64,000 bases of DNA from a virus, in the IMG/VR virus record IMGVR_UViG_3300027668_000008, positions 186,001 through 250,000 of that record; one strand, 5' to 3'. The position numbers and the translations under genes are program-made. Of the stretch, positions 1-6,244 are shown piece by piece (positions within the stretch are counted from its first letter, which is position 1; each line of letters begins with the position of its first letter). Under the pieces are notes generated by a model. It was not told where the DNA came from and ran no database searches. It saw nothing but the letters and a program-made list of their open reading frames with translations.

Positions 1-85
1 TTGCGTTGTCGCCGCCGCGGTTTCCGCCTTGTGAACGGGTATCCTGTGCTTGTAGTTTTGCACGGATTTCTGCTAATGATGCCAT
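1..85 (-). CDS. 32: gp32-like ssDNA-binding protein, N-terminus only
   Basis: Reading leftward from an ATG at 85 gives about 28 residues (MASLAEIRAKLQAQ, then a Gly/Asn/Arg-rich stretch) before the window ends. A short basic/polar N-terminus of this kind is usual for gp32 of marine T4-like phages, where it mediates cooperative binding. A purine-rich ribosome site (AGAGAGG) lies just upstream, and a sigma70-like promoter lies at 183-211. Only the N-terminus is visible, so the identity rests on this short similarity and on the phage context. Confidence 0.5.
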   Translation of the reverse strand, partial: MASLAEIRAKLQAQDTRSQGGNRGGDNA

Positions 86-182
86 GTTATGTGCCTCTCT
101 GTTGCCTAGTTAATAGCCTAGTTATGTTGTTTTAATATTGCCTTGATAGCAATGTGTACACCTTCCTGATGTACTGCTAACA

Positions 183-211
183 ATTATACTTATCTTTAAA
201 CCCAAAGTCAA
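183..211 (-). promoter_or_regulatory. sigma70-like promoter for gp32
   Basis: On the minus strand, TTGACT (206-211), a 17-base spacer and a perfect TATAAT (183-188). Transcription would start near 176, about 90 bases before the gp32 ATG. This fits early expression by host polymerase. Confidence 0.65.
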
Positions 212-430
212 CCTTTATTTTCTGAATCTAATATAATTGTTACAACTAACTGTTTGGAAGGACTTGCTGTGAACTCACCTCCAACTTTCTAATAGCAGAT
301 CACATCTAATATTGCAAGGTTTCGACGTGAAATTTACTAGAACCACCGCTTCTTAAACCAACCCACTTGGGCGCCTAAAAAGATTAAGTGTGCGTTACCC
401 CTCTGCCGAAGAGTTATTCCGCCACAAACA

Positions 431-457
431 CAAAAGAATTATAAGCCCTTTTGTTTT
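431..457 (+). terminator. terminator-like hairpin
   Basis: CAAAAG (431-436) pairs with CTTTTG (448-453) around an 11-base loop and is followed on the plus strand by TTTT. The stem is short and AT-rich. It overlaps a minus-strand -10 box, so one of the two readings may be fortuitous. Confidence 0.3.
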
Positions 458-466
458 AGTTGTTAA
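438..466 (-). promoter_or_regulatory. sigma70-like promoter, tandem copy 2
   Basis: TTAACA (461-466), 17-base spacer, TATAAT (438-443) on the minus strand. Its transcript would run through the whole noncoding leader toward gp32. The -10 box lies inside the hairpin at 431-453. Confidence 0.45.
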
Positions 467-470
467 GTAT

Positions 471-499
471 AATATACATTAGAATGTATCCGAAGTCAA
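471..499 (-). promoter_or_regulatory. sigma70-like promoter, tandem copy 1
   Basis: TTGACT (494-499), 17-base spacer, TATATT (471-476) on the minus strand, just past the stop of the nucleotidyltransferase gene. It shares its -35 sequence with the gp32-proximal promoter at 206-211. Confidence 0.5.
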
Positions 500-517
500 C
501 CATTTTTTTAAATTATT

Positions 518-889
518 TTATAAATCGCCGTTTTTTCGCATATTTGCACGGATTTTAGTAGCACTAATGTCGTGTATCTCTTTACCTAAGTCATGTTCTG
601 TAATAGTATATCCTACTCCACGCCCATAACTAATGTCTACAATATTTGGAACATTGATAATATTGTACTCTTTACGATACTCGAATCCTTCGAAACTTAA
701 TCCATTAATGATGTTTTTACGGACTGTATCAATATCAAATGGATTATCGTCTACACCCTGTACATTACGAATCATAATGCAAACTTGCCCGGTTTGTGCT
801 AGTGCTTTTTTAAATAATGCTGTGTGGCCATCATGCCACGGTTGCCAGCGACCCAACATCTGAACTGTTGGCTTCTTACTATCAAACAT
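518..889 (-). CDS. HxGH nucleotidyltransferase (adenylyl/cytidylyltransferase-like)
   Basis: Small 123-aa enzyme of the HIGH-motif nucleotidyltransferase superfamily. GRWQPWHDGH (residues 13-22) carries the H-x-G-H phosphate-binding motif. ISATKIR (108-114) matches the C-terminal ISxTxxR motif that holds the nucleotide phosphates. It transfers a nucleotidyl group from an NTP to an acid or phosphate substrate. The substrate cannot be read from sequence; NMN, phosphopantetheine, glycerol-phosphate and sulfate are all used by relatives. It is the last gene of the 5940-518 cassette, and its start overlaps the end of the APS-kinase-like gene by 8 bases, which implies coupled translation. Together the pair could make APS and PAPS, but that is inference. 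Confidence 0.75.
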   Translation of the reverse strand: MFDSKKPTVQMLGRWQPWHDGHTALFKKALAQTGQVCIMIRNVQGVDDNPFDIDTVRKNIINGLSFEGFEYRKEYNIINVPNIVDISYGRGVGYTITEHDLGKEIHDISATKIRANMRKNGDL

Positions 890-1307
890 TGTTTCTGTTC
901 ATATAGTTTAGTATTACTTCAGATAATTGTGCGTGTGTATCGTCAAACCATTCACGTACATGGTAATTAACCTTGTTAGGCATTTGAAACATTCTGTTAG
1001 TATCCTCGTACTTGCCAATTTTAATTGTATCCATCCAAACTGTATAATCAGCATTAAACTCTTTTCTTGCTGTTTCAGTAGGACAAATAAAATCACAAAC
1101 TGCGATTTTATCAGACATAACTACTCCATCTGCTAAATGTTTCATGCGTTGTGCTTGTCTTATTCTTCCCTCAGGACTAAAATCCCAATCGTCATATTTT
1201 TTGCGTACTACATCGGCATTGATGTGTACTGCACCAATTAAGTTAGCAAATGGTTTTGCTAGTGTTGTTTTACCACTTCCAGGTAACCCAAAGATTAAAA
1301 TTTTCAT
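882..1307 (-). CDS. APS-kinase-like P-loop kinase
   Basis: 141-aa P-loop kinase. Walker A GLPGSGKTT at residues 7-15. NADVVR (31-36) corresponds to the DGDNVR substrate loop of CysC. FSPEGRIRQAQRM matches the FSxxxRxxNxRR helix, and FICPTETARKEF with the following VWMDT matches the central FISP and VDT strands. APS kinase phosphorylates adenosine 5'-phosphosulfate to PAPS. It is shorter than bacterial CysC (about 200 aa), with a reduced lid region, so another small-molecule kinase activity is possible. It sits between sulfotransferase-like genes and a nucleotidyltransferase in a compact operon. Confidence 0.7.
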   Translation of the reverse strand: MKILIFGLPGSGKTTLAKPFANLIGAVHINADVVRKKYDDWDFSPEGRIRQAQRMKHLADGVVMSDKIAVCDFICPTETARKEFNADYTVWMDTIKIGKYEDTNRMFQMPNKVNYHVREWFDDTHAQLSEVILNYMNRNNV

Positions 1308-1318
1308 ATTGCACTCCT

Positions 1319-1999
1319 CTAAACCAAACTATCAAGTTTAGGTAAAAAATGTTGTTGTTGCTCTGTGCTTAAATATTCTTTTACAAAGTTTCTAACTAAT
1401 GTTATGTTATCGTGTGTGTATTGTTCTACTACATCTTTAGTTAAGTTATATCTTTTCATTACTTCTTCATCATATTTAAAGAATAAACTTTCATAATCAA
1501 TGATGTATGTTTTGTTTGTTGCAAAACTATTAACTTCGTTAACTCGCTGTTTGTAGTCTGATTCCAATAATTTTAAGTCGTTGTCTTCTAATGCGTTGTT
1601 TACAAACTTATTATATGTATTTGTTGTTCGGTTTTTAAGTAAAGTTAAAAAACTAATGTACCACTGTATTTCGGGCTTTGGCAAAATGTAATGTATCTCA
1701 TTTATATCCAAATATTCTTTTAGATATATTGGCACCCAATGCCACGATAAGTTTTCCTCTTTGCTTTCAACTAACTTGCGTATATTATCTTCGTAAATGT
1801 CTTGTCTTATAGTATGCCCAATTTTTAGATAATGATATGCATGAATTTTGTTAAAGAACATTGGTATCCATTTGACCGGACCTTCGACTTGAAATTCGTT
1901 GTTAGGTTTTTCTGTACCGCTTCCGTAATGGTTAACCATTACAAAATTCCCACTTGCTCCGGGTGGCCATATCCATAGTTCGTTAACTTGTTTTTTCAT
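1319..1999 (-). CDS. sulfotransferase-like P-loop protein A
   Basis: 226 aa. The N-terminal strand-loop ELWIWPPGASGNFV looks like a degenerate sulfotransferase 5'-phosphosulfate loop (PPRSGTT type). Near the C-terminus, YIIDYESLFFKYDEEVMKRY followed by a long helix resembles the DYExL...P region of sulfotransferase-like proteins in marine phages. If active it would move sulfate from PAPS to an acceptor such as a glycan. The catalytic base is not identifiable by eye. Its start overlaps the stop of the next P-loop gene by 4 bases. The fold assignment is tentative. Confidence 0.4.
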   Translation of the reverse strand: MKKQVNELWIWPPGASGNFVMVNHYGSGTEKPNNEFQVEGPVKWIPMFFNKIHAYHYLKIGHTIRQDIYEDNIRKLVESKEENLSWHWVPIYLKEYLDINEIHYILPKPEIQWYISFLTLLKNRTTNTYNKFVNNALEDNDLKLLESDYKQRVNEVNSFATNKTYIIDYESLFFKYDEEVMKRYNLTKDVVEQYTHDNITLVRNFVKEYLSTEQQQHFLPKLDSLV

Positions 2000-2631
2000 A
2001 TTGCACCTTTGTAACTACTTGCTAATTTTATTGTTTCGTCTAATTCCGATTCTGCTTGTGATACATATTTTTCATTTGCATCTTTGTTTAGTGTCTCTAA
2101 AAGTTTACTATCATCTGTTGTTAAGTCAATTACACCTAATTCTGATTCTAACCAATTTAAATAAGGCATCTTATACAAGTATAGCAATTCTTGACTTGCA
2201 AAAATTGTACGATAGTTAGAAATTATGTTATCTAACTCTTGTATAAACACAGGTGTAGTGTGTTTACCTCTTACTCGTTCTTGTTGCAGTTTTACAATAT
2301 TACTATCTCTGCCAATAATAAGAAACTGCACATTTGCAAATTGTGTAACTTGCTTAATAAATTCATCGTATGCTGGTATTGTTTCTATGCCGTCATCAAA
2401 ATAAGGACAACTAATGCTTGTAATAAAATGCTTACTTTGTGTCCAATCAAACTCATACAATTTTGTGGGATCTTTCCAATACTCTGCAAACGGTTCTAAA
2501 TCATGCCCTTCCCAATACTTTTCCTGTAAACTAGGCCAAACAAATATATCGTTATTGTGTCCTAATGCTTTACTGAATAAATGATTACCACTACCTTGTG
2601 GTCCTGTCATTATTGTTAATACTGGTTTCAA
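1996..2631 (-). CDS. sulfotransferase-like P-loop protein B
   Basis: 211 aa. VLTIMTGPQGSGNHLFSKAL (residues 4-23) is a beta-strand, P-loop, helix unit of the sulfotransferase/nucleotide-kinase class. FLIIGRDSNIVKLQQERVRG resembles the 3'-phosphate-binding R/S segment of sulfotransferases. The start codon appears to be TTG at 2629-2631: the frame is closed just upstream, and the next ATG (residue 8) would cut into the first strand. It begins one base after the oxygenase stop, so translation is probably coupled. Substrate unknown; a kinase is an alternative. Confidence 0.45.
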   Translation of the reverse strand: MKPVLTIMTGPQGSGNHLFSKALGHNNDIFVWPSLQEKYWEGHDLEPFAEYWKDPTKLYEFDWTQSKHFITSISCPYFDDGIETIPAYDEFIKQVTQFANVQFLIIGRDSNIVKLQQERVRGKHTTPVFIQELDNIISNYRTIFASQELLYLYKMPYLNWLESELGVIDLTTDDSKLLETLNKDANEKYVSQAESELDETIKLASSYKGAI

Positions 2632-2632
2632 T

Positions 2633-3373
2633 TTAGTCTAGTGTCCATACTGTATCTCGTGATCCGTTTTCAATTAATTCTCGTGTTTTATCAGATTTTA
2701 ATCCTGTAATTTGAATAACTGATCTCGGATAACTGCTTGTATTAGCCGTTGCGTGTGGTACATTGGGCCAATCAAAAATATGTGCTTCGCCGGCTTTCCA
2801 ACGTTCGTATACACAATTACCATACATATAAAATTGACCAGGCTTCCAATCATCTAGGAAAAATGTAATACGACATACTTGCTCTGGGTCATCTAAACAA
2901 CGATCCCATAACTTATCAATATGCAAGTTAAACATTTGTCCAGTTCGTTGAACGTGTGAACGTGCTTTAAATTCGTCTACTCCACCAATAATGCCAAAGT
3001 GTTCTTTCATTTTGATAAGGGTTGGGTAGTCGTCTAACTCGTCGGTCATGTCAGTTAACATTAAGTTTTTAGGATCACCGCCGCCTTTTGCAATATCATG
3101 TTCTTCTTGTTTTAACATTGGAGATTCTACTTCACTCTCTCCATAAAATTTTCGTGTTTGCCAGTTAATAGACTTATTAGAATTTTCAATTAATCTGTTT
3201 TTATCGTCTGACCAATCACCTTCAAAACGACCTAGAACTTTGAACCATTCGCCTTCCTTATCAATAATATTATCATCAAAGTGATACTCGCTGTGTGCTA
3301 CTGTCCAATCCCAACTACTTTCGTATTTGTCTGCAGGTTGTAAAGTTTTATTCCATTTTGTTTTATTATACAT
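2633..3373 (-). CDS. 2-oxoglutarate/Fe(II) oxygenase
   Basis: 246-aa cupin-fold dioxygenase. Iron ligands are H151-x-D153 (LHIDKLW) and distal H207 (VPHATANTS). R217 (YPRSVIQITG) is placed to bind the 2-oxoglutarate carboxylate. The AGEAHIFDW strand resembles the aspartyl/asparaginyl beta-hydroxylase branch. It would hydroxylate a protein or small molecule while converting 2-oxoglutarate to succinate. Its ATG overlaps the TctA stop by 8 bases, so it is coupled to a carboxylate transporter gene. A transporter supplying its co-substrate is an attractive but untested idea. Confidence 0.75.
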   Translation of the reverse strand: MYNKTKWNKTLQPADKYESSWDWTVAHSEYHFDDNIIDKEGEWFKVLGRFEGDWSDDKNRLIENSNKSINWQTRKFYGESEVESPMLKQEEHDIAKGGGDPKNLMLTDMTDELDDYPTLIKMKEHFGIIGGVDEFKARSHVQRTGQMFNLHIDKLWDRCLDDPEQVCRITFFLDDWKPGQFYMYGNCVYERWKAGEAHIFDWPNVPHATANTSSYPRSVIQITGLKSDKTRELIENGSRDTVWTLD

Positions 3374-4874
3374 AATCTATTCCTTTATCTTTTCTTAATA
3401 CGCTGTTTAAAAATATGCCAACAGCGATTATAATACAAACTAAAAATATAGGGTGATTGTAAATATTAAACAATTCTCCCCATCTAAATCCTTCCATAGA
3501 AGTTAGTCCTGGTTTCCACTGTTTGTATCCGTATAACTGTAGTGTTCCCCAAAAGTATTCATCAATCTTAAATGCTACAACATATGCAACAAGGATTGCT
3601 GGTCTACTAATGTTAAATTTCTTACATACTACACCAATTGCACTTAAAATAGTTAACAAGGCTAAATCTTCCCAACCACCTGTATACTGCATATTTGCGT
3701 AAACAATTACTGCTAAAATAAATGTTGCATAAATCCAAAAAGGAACTTCTAATATTTTAAGAATATACTTGTACAGAAAAATACTTAATAGTGCTACACC
3801 AATTGTTCCAAAGATATAACCAAATGCTAAACTGTTTGTAAATTGTAAATCATCTAGTAAACTTGGTGTACCAATTTCCATACCAAAGTACATACAAATT
3901 GCCATAACCATAGCCGCAAATGGTGCCGCTGGAATTCCAAATAACACTGCTGGTATCATACTAGATACTTTTTGTGCATTGTTGGCTCCTTCACAACCTA
4001 GTAGTCCTACAGGGTTACCTTCTCCAAATGGAACTTCTTGATCTTTACCTTTGTGTGCGGCTTTAGTGGCACCGTATGCTAAAAAGTCTCCTACTGCTCC
4101 GCCTACACCTGGTAATAGTCCAGTAACGAACCCAATTAGTCCTCCACGAACCATGTCTTTCCAATGTCGTCTACAATCGCCGAAGCCTTGCTTTAAACCT
4201 TCAAAATAGTTTCCTTCTATTGGTGGTGCCGCTGATTTTAATCCTCGTCTAAATCCATCTAATAACTCCGGAACTCCGAATAGTCCTGATAATAAAACTA
4301 CCATGCCAATTCCGTTTTGTAGATATTCCCAACCAAATGTTAGTCTAGGATTACTTACAACATCTTCGCCTACCATACCTACTGCTAATCCAAATATGAT
4401 TGCACAGATACTTAAAAATATATTTTTACTTGCCACAAAGCCTACACAGGCTAGGGCCATTGTCATGAATCCCAGAAACTCTGGACGTCCAAATAATACG
4501 ATAATCTTCCCATAATAAGGAAGTAAAAAGAAAGTTAATGCCGCGAATATAACTCCATTAAATGTAGAGTCAGTAATAGCAATTCCCATTGCTCTTGCCG
4601 CCTGGCCTTTCTTTGCCATTGGATAACCATCGATAACACAAGCCGCTGTTGTACTAGCGCCTGGTATACCTGTTAGAATACTTGTATAACTATCTGCACT
4701 GGCACAACTTGCCACGATTGCAGTCAGAAAGACCAACCCCAAATAGGGGTCAGCCATAAAGTACGCTCCCATGCTAAAGACAGTTATCAGGGCGGTAGTT
4801 ACACCTGCAATAGGTATAATACCAACTAGCATTCCATACATGGTGCCAATTAATGCCCAGATAACATAATCCAT
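3366..4874 (-). CDS. tctA: TctA-family permease of a tripartite tricarboxylate transporter
   Basis: 502-aa polytopic inner-membrane protein of about 11-12 segments. Family hallmarks are clear: GIPGASTTAACVIDGYPMAK near residue 90, a second glycine-rich motif LLPGVGGAVGDFLAYGATKA near 258, and N-terminal VGIIPIAGVTT. TctA is the large permease subunit that moves a carboxylate delivered by the periplasmic TctC protein. Length is normal for the family. The small subunit TctB usually lies between tctC and tctA, but here only about 10 bases separate them, and no TctB-like four-helix protein is seen in the cassette. The host would have to supply it, or the system works without it. Confidence 0.9.
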   Translation of the reverse strand: MDYVIWALIGTMYGMLVGIIPIAGVTTALITVFSMGAYFMADPYLGLVFLTAIVASCASADSYTSILTGIPGASTTAACVIDGYPMAKKGQAARAMGIAITDSTFNGVIFAALTFFLLPYYGKIIVLFGRPEFLGFMTMALACVGFVASKNIFLSICAIIFGLAVGMVGEDVVSNPRLTFGWEYLQNGIGMVVLLSGLFGVPELLDGFRRGLKSAAPPIEGNYFEGLKQGFGDCRRHWKDMVRGGLIGFVTGLLPGVGGAVGDFLAYGATKAAHKGKDQEVPFGEGNPVGLLGCEGANNAQKVSSMIPAVLFGIPAAPFAAMVMAICMYFGMEIGTPSLLDDLQFTNSLAFGYIFGTIGVALLSIFLYKYILKILEVPFWIYATFILAVIVYANMQYTGGWEDLALLTILSAIGVVCKKFNISRPAILVAYVVAFKIDEYFWGTLQLYGYKQWKPGLTSMEGFRWGELFNIYNHPIFLVCIIIAVGIFLNSVLRKDKGIDYV

Positions 4875-4884
4875 ACTATATTCC

Positions 4885-5940
4885 TTACTTTAAAAGTTCT
4901 GGTTTATAGATTGATGGAAAGCCGTATGCTTCTTGATTCCACTTAACCGCATCTTTAAGAGCTTTTTCTGTAATCAAAGATTTCAGTGCCGCTAGTAATG
5001 ATGGACCGTCTTGGATCCAAGGATAAACACCAGTCTTAGCATAAATTTCTGCACTTGCAACTGGATCATTAATCATCTCAGTTACAGCCGCTTTAACTTT
5101 TGCCGCATTAGGGTTACCTTTGTTCATCCAAAGTGATTTTTGAATTGCATCACGCCAATTACGAGTAAGTTTATATGCTTGATATAATTCACCTGCTGGA
5201 CGTTCGCCCCATAAGTTCTCATACACATCTTCGAATTGTGTGTTTGGAAAGTTTGGATCTGCAATTTGTACATTGTTTTCTAAGTCTAGAATACCGTGTG
5301 TGAACCAAAGTTCGTTACCTTCGATACCTGTGTAAAAACGTTTCCATGCCGCCGGACTTTCACGTGCAATATCAAATTCGCCGTTTTTAAATCCAAGACG
5401 CTTTTCTCCGCCTGATACACCGTTAACCCAGATAACACGTTCTCTCCAACAAGCCAAGTATGCTTCGATTGAACCTTCTGGTTGTGGACCACATAGCAAC
5501 ATTGCCGCCGCCGCCGCATCTGGTTCAAAACCTGATCCGCCTGCGATTGTCCAAGTGCCGGATTTTTCATCCTTGCCTGCTTGTTTACCTAAAACGATAT
5601 CATTGTTCATTGAACCAATTAGTTCATAATCAAAGTAATCGTAATCTACTTTATCTAGTAGATATGATACACCGTTACCACCATGTGCTACCATAATCGT
5701 TTTGTCATCAAAACGTAGGTCATTGTGGAATTTGTTAAAGCCAGGAATATCACGTGCCCCTGGAATATGGCGTACCACTACTGGTTCACCGATAAACTTT
5801 TCCAAGTTTTTCGCAATAATCTCGCCCCATACAGAAGTACCTTTACCAGGTGCTTGTGGAACAATTAGTGTATAATCAGCGAATGCTGATGTGGCAATAC
5901 TCATCGAAAGTACTGCTGATATTAGTAGTTTTTTAAACAT
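4885..5940 (-). CDS. tctC: TctC-family periplasmic solute-binding protein
   Basis: 351 aa with an N-terminal signal peptide (MFKKLLISAVLSMSIATSAFA, cleavage after SAFA). The mature part opens YTLIVPQAPGKGTSVWGEII and continues with VVVRHIPGARDIPGFNKF. These match the LVVPFAPGGxTD and VVVENRPGAGGxxG segments of TctC/Bug proteins, which bind carboxylates in the periplasm. Ribosome site AAGGAGA sits 6 bases before the ATG. It is the first gene of the seven-gene operon that ends at 518. A complete signal peptide shows that the product is meant for export in the infected cell. Confidence 0.88.
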   Translation of the reverse strand: MFKKLLISAVLSMSIATSAFADYTLIVPQAPGKGTSVWGEIIAKNLEKFIGEPVVVRHIPGARDIPGFNKFHNDLRFDDKTIMVAHGGNGVSYLLDKVDYDYFDYELIGSMNNDIVLGKQAGKDEKSGTWTIAGGSGFEPDAAAAAMLLCGPQPEGSIEAYLACWRERVIWVNGVSGGEKRLGFKNGEFDIARESPAAWKRFYTGIEGNELWFTHGILDLENNVQIADPNFPNTQFEDVYENLWGERPAGELYQAYKLTRNWRDAIQKSLWMNKGNPNAAKVKAAVTEMINDPVASAEIYAKTGVYPWIQDGPSLLAALKSLITEKALKDAVKWNQEAYGFPSIYKPELLK

Positions 5941-6244
5941 TTATGTTCTCCTTAATTACTACATTAATAATTAACCGTACACTACTGCAAGGTTAGGTCA
6001 AATTTCCATACAAAAAAGCCAAATGCAAAGCATTCAGTTAAAAGTAATTTAGATCAGTTTTTGGGGATTTTTTTTGTTTAAAAAATCGATCAGAATTGAG
6101 TCTATCATTTTCTTTTCTCTTGTTTATAGGTCTTTTCAAAGATTATAGTAAATATTGCATCTACCATCTTTGGAACAGTAAGGTTTACTGTTAACAATAT
6201 TATTTAGCAAGAACGTTACCGCCCTTGCTAAAAATTAATTCTTT
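5941..6244. other. intergenic region upstream of tctC
   Basis: 304 bases without a gene. On the minus strand there is a TATAAT at 6142-6147 without a good -35 box, and a TTGACC at 5996-6001 without a -10 box, so the operon promoter is uncertain. Possible regulatory structures are an A/T hairpin (GATTTTTT at 6066-6073 with AAAAAATC at 6080-6087) and a small dyad AATGC-AAA-GCATT near 6024-6036. No late box of the TATAAATA type is visible. Confidence 0.45.
6203..6232 (-). terminator. hairpin downstream of the 813-aa gene
   Basis: TTTAGCAAG (6203-6211) and CTTGCTAAA (6224-6232) form a perfect 9-bp stem around a 12-base loop, 12 bases past the stop of the 813-aa gene. The minus-strand tail is AT-rich but not a clean T run, so it may act as a weak terminator or as a 3'-end barrier. 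Confidence 0.45.

Larger units (their letters stand above)
86..517. other. 432-base noncoding leader region upstream of gp32
   Basis: No ORF of credible length on either strand. It holds three minus-strand sigma70-like promoters (471-499, 438-466, 183-211) and a plus-strand terminator-like hairpin (431-457). Between about 240 and 430 the base composition is more GC-balanced than its surroundings, as expected for a structured RNA. A plus-strand decamer GGTTTCGACG at 318-327 recalls the tmRNA 5' end, but no matching acceptor stem, T-arm or tag frame was found. A minus-strand RNA starting near 430-465 would form a leader of about 350 nt for gp32. Confidence 0.5.

Noticed and set aside
318-327. 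GGTTTCGACG, resembling the 5' signature of tmRNA, possibly a permuted two-piece tmRNA
   Set aside because: No complementary acceptor strands, no T-arm of the GGTTCRANTCC type upstream, and no tag frame ending in an Ala-Ala-like sequence. The motif alone is too short.
300-430. A tRNA or a glutamine-type riboswitch on the minus strand
   Set aside because: A CTCT/AGAG arm can be drawn, but there is no canonical T-arm or acceptor stem and no match to a riboswitch core that I can defend.
5973-6001. Sigma70-like promoter TTGACC just upstream of tctC
   Set aside because: No acceptable -10 box at 16-18 bases (sequence there is ACGGTT), so it is mentioned only in the intergenic entry.
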